Assembly: GCA_021399445.1 (NCBI GenBank)
Contig: JAJTUQ010000004.1
Coordinates: forward strand, 5,146,001-5,210,000
Length of the DNA stretch: 64,000 nt
From: Xylogone sp. PMI_703
Taxonomy: Eukaryota > Ascomycota > Leotiomycetes
Direction: 5' to 3'
In this document: piece after piece, positions 44,884-56,491 of the stretch
How the letters are laid out: each line of letters begins with the position of its first letter
How positions within the stretch are numbered: the stretch's first letter is position 1
Made by a program: the position numbers and the translations under genes
The notes under the pieces: generated by a model
Databases searched by the model: none
What the model was told of the DNA's origin: nothing
Seen by the model: the letters and a program-made list of their open reading frames with translations, nothing else

Positions 44884-47259
44884 ATGCTGCTGATGCCGGA
44901 ATGGGCAACGGCTCCAGTGCTCGTAGCGGCCCTGTTCGGTCGCTGCGCCTTAGGAGCACTGAGTGTCACGCCCTCCACCAGCTGGTGAGCCCTCCGTCAC
45001 CATCCTGATAGATGTCGTTGAGTGAAAAACGTTGTTGACAATTGAAAGGTACGGCGATGATGGATCGTGGTCGGCTGTCTCGCTTCGCGTGGGAACTCCT
45101 CCGCAATGGGTTGACCTCATGGTGAGTACCGCAAGTGCGGAGATCTGGGTTGTCGGTACGGGAGGATGTAAAGGCAGTAAGTCATGACAGTTTCTATTGA
45201 GAGAGCTCAGTTGTCCTCAACAATCGAGGTTCTTGCCATCCCATAATTTCTCAGCCGGGTTCGCTTCAGAGTATCGCTCCTCCTGACATCTCTTCAATAG
45301 ATCCTACCTGCTCGACTGAAAGAGGGGGTGTCTTCAACTCAAATGCCTCTTCCACCTGGTCTACTCTGGGTTTTTACGAGCTTGGGCTTGATACCAAGCT
45401 GGGTTTGGGTGGATACGGTTATTATGGCTTCGATGACATTACATTCGGCACCACCGGCGTTTATCTGTACAGCGCTGCTGTCGCGTCAATCAACACCACC
45501 GAGTATTGGCTTGGATTCTTAGGACTCGGAAACGTCCCTGGAAATTTCACAAATACAACTATTGCGAGTACAATCGCTCTCCTACAATCAGACTATGATG
45601 TGCAAGGTCGGAGTTACGGCTATACCGCAGGGGCCCAGTATCGTGAGTTGTTGCGTAGAAATGGCCAGATCCATCAGTACTGATCAAAGAATAGAGTTAA
45701 AAGGAGAGCCGTGCTCCCTAACCATCGGAGGATATGACGCCAACCGCTTTGTTCCTCACAATCTCACATTCAGCTTGGACCTTACTCAGCAACCGGTCAC
45801 CTATATCAATTCAGTTGTTGTTGCTTCATCACTGGACTCTACGGCGTTGTCTAGCCCTGTAGAATTACTCAACGCGGCTGATAAAGTCTATGCTACCATT
45901 GACAGCTCCACACCGTACTTATGGTTTCCAACATCTGTCTGCGATCGTTTTGCCACGGCTCTAAATCTCACTTACAACAGTACTCTCAATCTCTACACCT
46001 TCGATAGCAATCCAAACCAACATGATATCCTTACTGATTCTCAGTTAACTTTCACCTTCAGTCTCTCAGACTTCTCAAGTCCACAGGCCACTGACATCGT
46101 CAATATCACTCTTCCTTATGCCGCCTTCGATTTGCAGCTAACATATCCTGCTATTCCCAACACAAGTTTGGGAAGCAACGATTCAACCAAACTCTACTTT
46201 CCCCTTCGTCGAGCCGCCAATGAATCCCAATATACAATTGGCCGAGCATTCTTACAGGAAGCATACCTGATTACAGATTACGATAGGCACACCTTTTCAG
46301 TACATCAAGCCGTTCATACCGTTGATCCAATCGCAAATACCAGTATCACAACCATTATCTCACCTTACGAAAGTCAATACTATGCAGATTGGGGTTATAG
46401 TGCAGGGCTTAGCACAGCTGCGAAAGCAGGCATCGCAGTTGGTGTAGTGATTTTTGTCGTTCTCCTTGGCCTTCTGGCCTTTTTCTTAATTCGCCGGCGG
46501 CGGAGAAGACTCGCCAATGAGAAAGGCGTTCCTTTCTCATCCCCTCGGCGGCGCTCTGGACGTCGAGTACTGTCGAAACCTTTGCCGTTTAAAGGATATT
46601 CCACTGAGAATTCTAACGCCGATGATGCACAATTTGATGATATACCACCACTGCCGAGGGATATCCATAGCGATGCAAATACGCTATCTGGGACAACTGA
46701 AGCTGGCGCCTCTTCCCAGGGTCTTTCTGCGTATGAGGGAGCTAGGCGAAAAGCGGAGCACCAACAAGGCTCATCGCAACAATCCAGTCCACATTTGCCG
46801 CAGACGCCATACCATGCAGGGAAGAATAATAGTGATTCGAGCTTTGGTTCTCAGCAACAATTAAGCAATACAACTTACGTCGAGAGCACCAGGTCCATCG
46901 CGCCTCTGTCAATAAATACTACACAGCTACCAATTACTCGAAAGGCTGTGCCAGGAACAACATCGCCTATTTTGCCACCATATCAAGAGGCCAGTTCTAG
47001 TCAGTCTAGAAGGGCCCCTGATACAGTTAGAAGCCTAGCCGTCGGAGATCGAAGCTTGGGATCATCAACTGATCGTCAAAGTCAAGCTCTATACGGAGAC
47101 GGCGATACTATTGAGAGCGGTGATAATAGCGAACATGGGCCTATACTGACCCAGGAGGACCAAAGAGAGATCGATGGTTCTAAATTCTTGCGTGAAGATA
47201 TTCAAAAGTTGCGATCCACCATGCAACACAGAGGAGATCAGAAGATATTAATATCATGA
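44884..47259 (+). CDS. Membrane-anchored pepsin-like protein, catalytically degenerate
   Basis: Reads as a spliced gene of roughly 700 aa. Certain parts: exon 1 44884-44984 with signal peptide (PVLVAALFGRCALGALS); exon 2 from 45049 (join SWYGDDGSWSAVSLRVGTPP); a middle exon ending at 45642; and a last exon 45695-47259 (join AGAQYQLKGEPC). The intron between about 45168 and 45240 is not resolved. Fold: pepsin-like, with GTPPQWVDLMVSTASAEIWV where the first DTGS should be and ATIDSSTPYLWFP where DSGT should be. The first catalytic Asp is replaced by Ser. A transmembrane segment (GIAVGVVIFVVLLGLLAFFL) is followed by an Arg-rich stop-transfer and a long Ser-rich cytoplasmic tail. Many N-glycosylation sites. 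Related fungal proteins are annotated as peptidase A1; activity is doubtful here. Confidence 0.78.
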
Positions 47260-48941
47260 CCCGACGGGAATTGTTAAAGGGTTACTATCCATTCCCCCTG
47301 AACTGTGAGAGAATAAGGTTCAACTGGGAGAGAAGGGCGGGTTTGTTATCTGGTTTGAAATTTACAGTCTTATTCCGGCTTTAGCGATGGCGTTCAAGGC
47401 GTACATGAGTTATCGACGGTCCAGGTGAAAATGCATGGACATAAGGTCTTGAGCATGTTGTATGTTAACAGAGATATATTCCATTAGTTATAAAAGTACA
47501 TCATTGAGCAGAATGATTCTAGATGATGTGAACAGGAGTCAATAATATTACTAAAGTCAACAACCACTTAGTGTAAAAATACAGTAGATTCCTGCAGTTT
47601 CTTTAAGTAGCGTTCTATCCAAAAATGGAAGATGTCTTCTTCCCTTCCATTCATGATGAGCTAATGTTTAGTTCTCTCTTTTCATATGAGACTCCACAGT
47701 GTAAGATCAAATCTATCCAACAGAAGTCACATCACGAGAGCAAGGAAGGTAACACTAGGAGAAATGAATAATGCTTTTACTGGTTTTCTTCTTGCCGCAT
47801 ACCATATAGCCCTTCAAGCAGAAAGATTGATAACAGCAGTTCTCGCTATTATCCGAATGCTTGATGGGTCCAATGAGGGAAGTCTATCCCTGGCCAAGAT
47901 CCAAGACTGCCATACAGCTTCAGCAGGCCAAAGTCGCTGAGATGGTGGGCTCAAATCCAGTGACTTGAAGTTAGAGTAGTTCAGAATGCACCTCTGTCGG
48001 ACATTGAACCAATTCGTGTAGTATTAGACTCATTCGATTCATATTAACACAACCCACTGGGTCACAAAGATGCGAGATTTGATGACCCGGGGAACCGATC
48101 TGTGACGATATTGTGGTCTGTCTCGTTCTGCGTTCCAGGTAAGATGGTGGGCGAAGAGGCGTACTTGTTGCAGTTTATTCTTTGCGAGCGTTTTTCAAGG
48201 TGAAACACTGCTTTGTATCACTGAATATTCTCGACCTTGGTTTCGGCGAGAAACTCTCCTTCGGTTGTTCAGATTTGGCTCTCTCCTCTTCAAGGGCCTT
48301 TATTATTTTTATTTGTCGTTATAGACGGCTTAATAGATTGTGTTTCAGTCATCTTAGGACATTGAGGCCTTTGACATCAGAATCCGATCGAGTTCTACAG
48401 ATCATCTTTGATGGGCAATGAATATGTTAACTGTGACAAACCGTCGAGAGGAGTGGAATATTGCAATCCTCAACACCCAGTCTCACTCGACAATGTTGCT
48501 TTTGAAATGGAAGAAGTCTAATTTTCATACCAGGCTTATCAATTTCTCTACGATTTGCTAGTATCAGTCATTGCAATACTAGTGACCTCTTTTATCGTGA
48601 CTTGAGCAATGTTTCGGTGATTAAGATGATGTTTTGCACTGAAACAGTGTAACTGTACATTGTAAATGCTGAAATAACCAGAGAGATGCGTCCAGTATCT
48701 TGGTATACTTCCAACGAAAATTTGAAGTGAATGTTCACGCCGTGCGAGTTAAATACTGCCGCCGTTACATGGCCGAATATGGTCCATCAATAGATGCCAT
48801 GACTATGTATCACCATGGGGAGGACCAGGATGAACACAGTGCAATAAAATGGGTATATATGGGCCACTTGCATCGTACCTGGCTTTCCGTACTTTCATAG
48901 CTCCATACTTAAATATGCCACATTGACATGTAAAGTTTATC
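47260..48941. other. Intergenic, 1.7 kb
   Basis: After the pepsin-like gene and before the decayed block. Short frames only; nothing recognised. Confidence 0.4.
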
Positions 48942-49915
48942 TTATACGCTCAACCTCTTTTCGTTTTCCCTTATATTCTGAATCACGGTGTCTGGTTTCA
49001 AAATTTCCGCAAGTACATCGACATATTTGTGGCTCCCCTCAACCGGTGTGATTTGGCCAAGCCCATTTTCTCCGTAGAGACTGATAGCACAATTGACCTC
49101 CATAGCAGCATTACTCTTCTTTGAGGAACGTCCTGCCCTTCGGTTGCCCTGCACTTACGCGTAGCAAGATGTCAATCAGTCCTGGTTTGCATTCCTCCGG
49201 AATGCCTTGTTCAGCAAAGTCTTCGATTGTCAGATTCTCGGTAACATTTCACTGTCTCGAACCAACCACTTGCAAAATTCAACATGATATATGAGACTCG
49301 CACGATGAAGGTCTCTTTGATTGATCTCTCTCAACCCATCCTTGACGCTCTGGAGTTTTGATACCTGCTGAAGTCTGTATACTGCATTGACCTCTTGTGG
49401 CCACTGCATCTGGCATGATTCTGGACACGCCAAACCCGGGAGTGATATATCATGTTGAGACTCAAAGGCTTTGATGACACTTTCGTCGATTTGGAAAGTG
49501 GACAGTCCTTGGTCGTGTTTGCAGATGCATCGGTCCCATGCAATACACTTTGACTGGCACCTGCACACACATTTTCCAATCCTGACACACACCTTCCTAT
49601 CCGTGGCTACCTGGTGAGTTTCCACAATAAGTGAGCAGGATTTAAGCAGTTTGACTGGTAGTATAGATGCGAAACGTCAAATCCATTGGTGATCATATTT
49701 GCAAGATCAGCAAGAGAACCCCATGCCCGAGTCGATAATTGATGAAGAAGCTGGCTTTTTTCCCGCAGACACGGGGTCTGAGCCATTGGTTGTACGTGAA
49801 GACATTCTTTCCCTACCACTGTCATCTCACAATGACCACCATTAGCCTGCCGCTGACTGGCTGGCAACCAACATCTTATCATATCGGTCTGTACTGTATT
49901 GCAATCTACTATCAC
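48942..49915 (-). pseudogene. Broken His-Me-finger (zinc-loop) nuclease-like gene
   Basis: Protein-like sequence on the minus strand in at least three different frames. Segment 49915-49607 reads MAQTPCLREKSQLLHQ, then DVSHLYYQSNCLNPAHLLW, which matches the zinc-binding loop of His-Me endonucleases (SHLC..CxNPxHL). Near 49622 the frame is lost by one base; the next frame (49625-49230) carries the following Cys-rich loop, VCVRIGKCVCRCQSKCIAWD, and CPESCQMQWPQEVNAVY. A further shift near 49245 leads to LTIEDFAEQGIPEECKPG. No intron explains these shifts. Related fungal proteins are mostly uncharacterised. Family assignment is by motif; decay is read directly. Confidence 0.5.
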
Positions 49916-50888
49916 TTAGCTTTGCGTTGTAGACACTTTTCTACAACATTGATATTTGAAATTTGTTACAATAATAGTCATATTTCCAGTTACCGGCTAT
50001 GCTTGTTCGAGACATGTGGTCGAAGATTTCGGAGCTTCACACAGAATCTCTCTCAATACAGGCTCCTTGCTTTATAGTATCAATTCTCTCTTGTGCTGGC
50101 GATACCGTAGCTGCTAAGTATTCATGCTAGAGCTCTCTTGGCCGAGTTTCTCATGCTTGGTGTTTATCTCAACAAGATTCATCTTGAAGACTAAAGTAGC
50201 TTGGCCGGTATGTATTCTTCTCCTCATAACTCCTCTATCCTTTGTGGGATCGTATAAGGACAGAAAGGAAAGCCCTTACCTACAGTCTCTTTCAGCTTCT
50301 GAATCATGTATTGTTTATGCTCCGAGTACTGGGCTCGAGGTATCATAGTCCATAACAGGGACTCTCCCGCGTAAGCCTTTCGCTCATGGTTCCAAATTAT
50401 GGAACTGTAATGGCGCTTATATTGACTTCCTAGATTAGTTTTCAGGGCACCTAGCTGTTCGAGATTGTATATTCTCATAAAATAACATTCACCCTAGGTG
50501 ATGATCTCGGTCTCATCCATCACATTGTATGAATTCGAATATACACAATATGTTGATCTTGAAGTCACCTATATTGCACATGGTCGATGAAGTGCTAACT
50601 CTTGAATATGAAGCTCGATCGTGACGCCTTGTGTCACATGTGACTCTGCGTGCTCCAGCCATATCCTTGCATCGAGGGCCAATCACTCTCTAACTCTGAC
50701 ATCCCGACCTCTACAGCTAGTGTAATATAATTCTTGTTGGCCAGCGTCCATGATTCATAAGGCTGTTTCTTGACGCCTTTAGCTCACGTAGCCCATTTCC
50801 AGCTGAGATAATTCATACTCCTGCGTCCTACATGAAGTCGAGGCTCTGGAAGAAAATCCCGGAATGGGTAGTAGCAACAGTCTCGAGA
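49916..50888. other. Intergenic or decayed sequence
   Basis: Nothing recognisable; short frames on both strands. Lies within the block of decayed minus-strand coding scraps. Confidence 0.35.
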
Positions 50889-51403
50889 TTAAAATGTCAT
50901 TGCATTTATTGGACTATTGGTCGTTCCTGGTGATGCATTGGCAAATTCTCGCATGACAGAAGAGGGTAAGGACAGAGCCGTCCAAAATTTGCCTAATGCT
51001 CGAATGACGATCTCCGGAAATCCGTATTGACGGCCTGGTTGGGAAGATTTTGTCCGCCAAGTGTTTTCACCGAAGACGGCATCAAGCATAGCGCACATAG
51101 CCCAGGGTTCTTGAGAGGGCCAAGGACGATTAACTCTTTGGCCTCCACATGGAGATATCGAGATCTCGTTATGCAGCGTCCCGTCTGTCATAGAATTGAA
51201 TGAGCGGGCGTCGAACACCGCCACAAATCGCTTTCGTTCATTGCTAGTAAAGTTTTTCCAAGACCTGGAGGGTCTGCAAGTAGAACCGTTTTCAATGAAC
51301 TGTTGCGATTATGTTCGATTTTTGCCAAAGCAGCATATTGGTCCGCTGGAAGGGCATCGCCAGGGCCATCAAAAAGTACACCAGGGATGCGTTGACGATT
51401 TGC
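50889..51403 (-). pseudogene. Fragment of a P-loop ATPase/helicase-like gene
   Basis: From about 51403 the minus strand reads RQRIPGVLFDGPGDALPADQ, then SSLKTVLLADPPGLGKTLLA. The second stretch is a Walker A motif in the form used by SNF2-type helicases (LADxxGLGKT). The frame ends shortly after at a stop. A neighbouring frame (51224-50889, FDARSFNSMTDGTLHNEIS) stays open for 112 codons but shows no helicase motifs. No motif II or later helicase motif was found. The fragment is therefore either a relic or an exon I cannot connect. Confidence 0.35.
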
Positions 51404-51651
51404 TCATCCCTAGTGGCGGCATTCAGGTTCTGTACTCACCCAATGACTCTTCTTGTGTATACCGAGAATCTTTAGATGAGAACTCTCTAACTACCAAATG
51501 CTTCTGCTTAAATGACAGTTCAGCATAACACAGCAACATGTGCTATCAACCCAGTCGCTATGAGCTCTCTCCTCTGCAAAAGTGGTAGTAATTAATTCCG
51601 TTGAAACGGTAGGTAGCTATCTTCCTGCTTGGTATCTTGTACCCTCGTCGA

Positions 51652-52141
51652 TTATGTGTAGTACTTGGTAAAATCTTGTAGAGCGTTTTTGCAGTATTGT
51701 AGTCTTTGATGTAAATAGCTGAATAGGTGAGTGATAAACGCTCGTTGTATGGCCATGTCGTTACGGTGGTACCAACTCTCCCCCTGAACTGAACCGAGAT
51801 GATCTTGAGAAGTGAAAAGCAGCGCTAGCCCGTTGAGAAAGTGGATCAGAGAGTAATTGAGCAGGCTCTCATCGTGTGGCAAAAGTGGAATGCCATTAGT
51901 CTAGAAGAGAAACCGTTCAATAAGTATATGTTAAATAGGGGCAGGGAAATAGAAGGGGTAACTTACCTGTATCGGCAGTGAATCTCAACGCCTTGATCCT
52001 GATCTTTTGAGTGTCAATAATTTCCTCCTCCGGCTGGTCGTTACATCCGCAAATGCCTTTGGTGGTGGCTACTTTTAACCAGCCCCCTAGACTTTTTCCG
52101 GCTCCCTCTTGTGCGACGTCCACATAAAAGACACTTTTCAT
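51652..52141 (-). pseudogene. Decayed hypothetical coding fragments
   Basis: Two protein-like minus-strand stretches: 52141-51959 (VFYVDVAQEGAGKSLGGWLK, then EEIIDTQKIRIKALRFTADT) and 51900-51652 (LLPHDESLLNYSLIHFLNGL). A donor (ACAG|GTAAGT) at about 51963 and an acceptor (TTCTAG) near 51903 would join them, but the phases do not match, so the spliced frame hits a stop at once. Family not recognised. Either a broken gene or a short product ending just after the splice. Confidence 0.3.
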
Positions 52142-53251
52142 AGACTTCGTGTCCCTTCTCCCGTGGGCAAATCGATCATCATGACTTTGACCCGGATCTT
52201 TCCTTCTGGCTACCAGTGAAATCTATTCATAAGCACTATGGATACCGTTGGGATGATCAGATTGATATCCTTGAGATTATCTGGCAGTTGTGGTTCAACC
52301 ATGACCTTCAGACATGCCATTATCCACACCATGGATCAAAGAGTTCAACATCACCTTCAATGTAAAGGCTGTACACAGACCACCGCAGCTCACGCATGCT
52401 CTTTCAATGAAGTTTTGGTCTTGAGCGATGTATGCAACCTCAAGGATCCTAAGCTGTTGGGTTTGATAAGTCGGAAATATTAACGTTTCTGGATGCTGAA
52501 GATGGGAAGTGTTCTCTATTGTCGGAAGAATCATTTCGAGCTTTGAACCATTCTGCTGAATCCAAAGCTTGTTTTCTCATAAAGTCGTGCTCCTGAGATG
52601 AAGAGTCCACATGTCCTATCTGCGATATTGCCGTCTCTCTCATATCATCTCCTTCCAGAATATCCCCTAGCATCCCCAGGCTACTATATGTGGTATTGAT
52701 CCACTGATTAACTTCAAATATGCAAGTTTGCAATCAACTGTTCATAGCACAAGTGCTTGATACAAGAATGAAAATAAAAAGGAAAGAAGAATCAATCTCG
52801 AATGGGAATTCCGGAGGCTTTTATATGCAGCCTCACCCTAGATTCACTTCCTGGAAGTTCCCTAGTAAAGGAAGAATAAAGAGTAGAACATGTCCATTCA
52901 CTCAAGAGACATCCACTAAAAGCTTCGATATAATGCAATGCAATGCAGATTCAATATGGTACAGTGTTGGGTATGCCATGGTATTCACCACATAAAACAA
53001 AAGGAAAAAGAAAGAAGAATTGAATAAACGAAGATGCCAGAGTATAAAAGCAATTGTGAATATTCACCTCCTATTCCATTTTAAAACTCCAACACAAACA
53101 TCCTACCGAATGGGACTCCTGAATATAACTCCAGCTTTCTAGCAAAGATCCAGAGCAGAGTGAATCAATAGCCAAACGCAACCAGTACAAGATCTATGCC
53201 ACAGGAAAGGGATATGATGGGAGAAAAAAGAAATGGGAAGAGCGGGAATGA
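52142..53251. other. Intergenic with minor coding scraps
   Basis: The minus-strand frame at 52733-52449 (94 aa) looks weakly protein-like but unrecognised, and could belong to the decayed block. The stretch 52740-53251 should hold the clr2 3' flank. No repeat recognised. Confidence 0.35.
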
Positions 53252-55225
53252 TCATTGCACCATCTGTCCTCCAATTTCGTCCGGAAAGACATTATCCGAC
53301 TCCGGTCCATCAAGTCCCCTACTGACCTTGAGATCATCCGGAACTGCCCTGCCAAACGTATCCTTCCGATTCTTCTTCCTCTTCAACAAAGCTGCAAAGC
53401 CATCTCCTCTCGTATTTAATAGGTTCCCCGTGTCACTCATCTCACCTCTTGCCATCTCCTGCTGTACAAATTCCGGAGGCTTGATGATTGGTAGCAGAGT
53501 CTTGCTTTCATACCATCGACCCCTGATATCGGAGAGTCCCCTTCGTGCCGCCGGCTCAAGTAATCTCCATTCAAGCCAGTCCCTTCTACCCGCTGAATCA
53601 GCAACCTCGTTTCGGAATCGCAAATCTGCAACCATTCTATCTGGTAACGCAGGAACAGGCCACTCCGTTCGGTCCTTGTAAGGATTGGGCATGGAAACGA
53701 GCTTATGGATGTCCCCAACAACAGTGACTATCGACGTAGGCGGTGATTGTGTCGTACGCTCTATAAGCTTGTGTATGATGAGCACGACGATTTCATCGCC
53801 AATGCCACGCAGTCGTACAGGCTCGCCAACCCAGATCTTCTCGCCACCTAAGAACATCCCTCTATAGTGAGCTTCGCCGGGAACTGCTAGCGGGTTATCA
53901 ATACGGTCAAAGAGGGAGTAACTCGAGTTTATCGCCTGCGCAGCCAAGATACTGCCATCGACTTCAGCATCACCTGGTCCAAATTCTCCTTTTAAAACTC
54001 GTTCCCATGGTACCTCATCGTAGGGTACCGTTCGAATTTGCGGGTGAGTAGTTGATGGGACGGTCCAAGCAAGCCATGGTCTCATCACGTTATCACCTTC
54101 CTTGATCTGAGCTGGGGGGTGACGCAGAGGATGTGATAGAGGTTGGAGCAGATAGCGAGGCTTATTATTGAGTATTTGACGTTTCGATATGACACCGAGT
54201 CCCCATGCAGCGCCTTTCATGAACCAGACTAGTTCGCCAGGCCTATAAGTGTACATTCCATTAGCCATACCATCCAGCTCTTGCTCAGCGGAGCGATGAG
54301 AAGAGGCCGCTACAAGAGCACTAGGCTTCGGCCGAGGAACCTGTCCTGCAATATCAGGTGTGCTAACACCGGGACGTAAAGCAGGTAACTGTATAGCCTG
54401 CTTGTTCTCGGCAGCGGCCGTAGGAGCAGGAGAAGGCGCAGGTGCAGTAATATTTGAATTAGGTGCAGGCACCGGCGTCGGCGTAGGCGTAGGTCTGATC
54501 TCTTTCTTCGCGTTTGCATCAGGGCCAACAGCTAGCGGCACCTCCTCAACCTCCTGTTCCCCATCCGGAGAGCAGAGTTTACACGAACAATTCCTCGGAT
54601 CGCCCTCCTCGTCCGTCGCTAACCAGAGCACATGGGGGAAGAAATCCGCTGGACTGCGATACCTCTTCTTCCTGCCTTGCGGATGTCCATACATGTACGC
54701 ATCCTGTCTCTCAAAAACACCCGCAGCATGCTTCCCTTTCTCTTTAGTCTTGTCTTCAGAGACCTTATTCTGGTTATACTTCTTATGTTCGTACAGGACG
54801 TATGCCTCAGGGAACTCTTTCAGGATATAGCTCTTTCCTAGAAGAAACGCGCCATTAGCATTCGTAAACCCACACATACACACTCCTCCCCCCCAACAAC
54901 CACAAGATACAATCAACACCCTATCCTCTCCCAACCACCAAAAATAAACATTTAAAAAAGGTACAGAAAGAGAACAAAACATACCAGCACTCTCCTTCCC
55001 CCCCAAAACATGCATCAACATCCCCCCAAGCTTCCGCCTCCAATCCTTGGCCTTCGTATCCTCCAGCCCCAGCGGCTCATAGAAATCCACGTACCCCTCC
55101 GCATCAGGCGTCTTATCCAGCTGCTCCGGCGTCGGCCGGTTGAGTTCCTTCCCCGACCCGTTCTTGAGCGCAACCTCGAATTGGCCGTCGGAGCGGCAGA
55201 CCGTGACGGGGTGGTAGGCTGGCAT
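53252..55225 (-). CDS. clr2: Transcription-silencing protein Clr2 (cryptic loci regulator 2)
   Basis: Homologue of fission-yeast Clr2, a subunit of the SHREC histone-deacetylase/remodelling complex in heterochromatin. Exon 1 is 55225-54985 and exon 2 is 54837-53252; 608 aa. The join reads KESAGKSYILKEFPEAYVLY. Seen: an N-terminal domain (YHPVTVCRSDGQFEVAL, then the intron-spanning KKYNQNK region and FFPHVLWLATDEEGDPRNC with CSCKLC), a Pro/Ala-rich linker with TPTPTPVPAP, then the second domain beginning YRPGELVWFMKGAAWGLGVI and YLLQPLSHPLRHPPAQI, with RPWLAWTVPSTTHPQIR. The tail contains LSDIRGRWYESKTLLPI. The identification rests on these two blocks. The 147-bp intron contains no stop and is a multiple of three. 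Confidence 0.82.
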   Translation of the reverse strand: MPAYHPVTVCRSDGQFEVALKNGSGKELNRPTPEQLDKTPDAEGYVDFYEPLGLEDTKAKDWRRKLGGMLMHVLGGKESAGMFCSLSVPFLNVYFWWLGEDRVLIVSCGCWGGGVCMCGFTNANGAFLLGKSYILKEFPEAYVLYEHKKYNQNKVSEDKTKEKGKHAAGVFERQDAYMYGHPQGRKKRYRSPADFFPHVLWLATDEEGDPRNCSCKLCSPDGEQEVEEVPLAVGPDANAKKEIRPTPTPTPVPAPNSNITAPAPSPAPTAAAENKQAIQLPALRPGVSTPDIAGQVPRPKPSALVAASSHRSAEQELDGMANGMYTYRPGELVWFMKGAAWGLGVISKRQILNNKPRYLLQPLSHPLRHPPAQIKEGDNVMRPWLAWTVPSTTHPQIRTVPYDEVPWERVLKGEFGPGDAEVDGSILAAQAINSSYSLFDRIDNPLAVPGEAHYRGMFLGGEKIWVGEPVRLRGIGDEIVVLIIHKLIERTTQSPPTSIVTVVGDIHKLVSMPNPYKDRTEWPVPALPDRMVADLRFRNEVADSAGRRDWLEWRLLEPAARRGLSDIRGRWYESKTLLPIIKPPEFVQQEMARGEMSDTGNLLNTRGDGFAALLKRKKNRKDTFGRAVPDDLKVSRGLDGPESDNVFPDEIGGQMVQ

Positions 55226-56491
55226 AGTTTCTCTCCCTTTTTTTCTTCTGTTCTCTAGTGATCAAGAATAGTGGATCTGGGGGGAAAGAAGAAGGAACGC
55301 GGACGCGCAAGCGCGCCTGTTTGTCTCCCTCTGTGTGCGGTTGCGGTTCGAGAATCGCGACTCGGATAGGAAAGACGAGCTTGAGTTTCTTTGGAAGAGT
55401 ATTCGCGGTTCAAAGTAATGGCTCTAGCATTCCATATTCACTGCGCCCGAGATGGGAAGTGATTAATTGACCTGTTAGATTTAGCAGAAAAGGTCCAAGT
55501 TGCCCTCTGTTTCGCCTTTGGTTTGGAGGTGTTTGAAGGTACGTTGGAACAAATAGATGGAAGCGATCCCGCCTTTTTTCAGCCTCGTCCCTTTTTTATC
55601 GATAACGATCTAAGGCCGCTAGTACGTTTAGAGACATACAGTACTCTACCCCTGACTGATACAGACACGGAAACTTATTAAGTTGATGAGAATAGGGATG
55701 AACCCCTTTCTTCTACCTTGTCGTATAAACTACAGTTTACTTAACGTGGAGTTCGATCCTGGTAATGGAGAATTCTAGTAATAGTCCAGCTACAACTGCA
55801 TGTATGTGGCATATTATCAACTCACATTCACCAAGACATCATTTACGATTCACTTAGGTCACAATCAAAAACCATCACAGTGTACTGCCTATAAATGTCT
55901 TATATTTCTCCTTCAATCTTCCTTAAAAGCACGTATATGACATGCACCTGATATATATCCTATCAAGATCCATATCTATATCGATATATTCCAATAGATC
56001 TCAATTTTCCAAGCAAATATAACCGGACCAAATCAAATAGGAGGGGATTGAATCTCATCCTCCCTGAAAACTAGCGCCATCAAGCGCCCCAACCGAGAGA
56101 ATTTCAAAACGTGGAATCATGGGAAACAACGCAAAAGCAGGAAAGGTATCCAAAGATGAGAGAAGGCGCCATCATTTTTCATCTGCGTCGTTGTCCCAAG
56201 AAGGTATCGCCAAAACGCCAGGATTAGTCGAATCAAAAACAGAATCTGCAAAAGTTTGCAGGGTCGAGATCTGTAAAATAAGTTGATCTCTTAAACAGCA
56301 ACTTTTCCCCTCTCATTACTTCCTCCAGCTGTCAGCCTGACATATCGTATGACTTGAGGCACCATCTTCATCAAAGCTTTAAACGTCTTCACTCTCATCT
56401 GCTTGATACTGTAGGGATGCTGTCGTGCCTCAAGTCGGTAAGGCTGCACATTAGCCTATTCAAAAATCTTGGCTCTGTATAAAAACGGCCA
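55226..56491. other. Intergenic, 1.3 kb
   Basis: Upstream of clr2 and downstream of the zinc-ribbon gene. AT-rich from about 55640 to 56050, with one TACAGTACTCTA half-palindrome near 55637. No gene seen. Confidence 0.45.

Noticed and set aside
55740..55775. GGAGTTCGATCC as a tRNA T-arm
   Set aside because: No matching acceptor, D or anticodon stems upstream.
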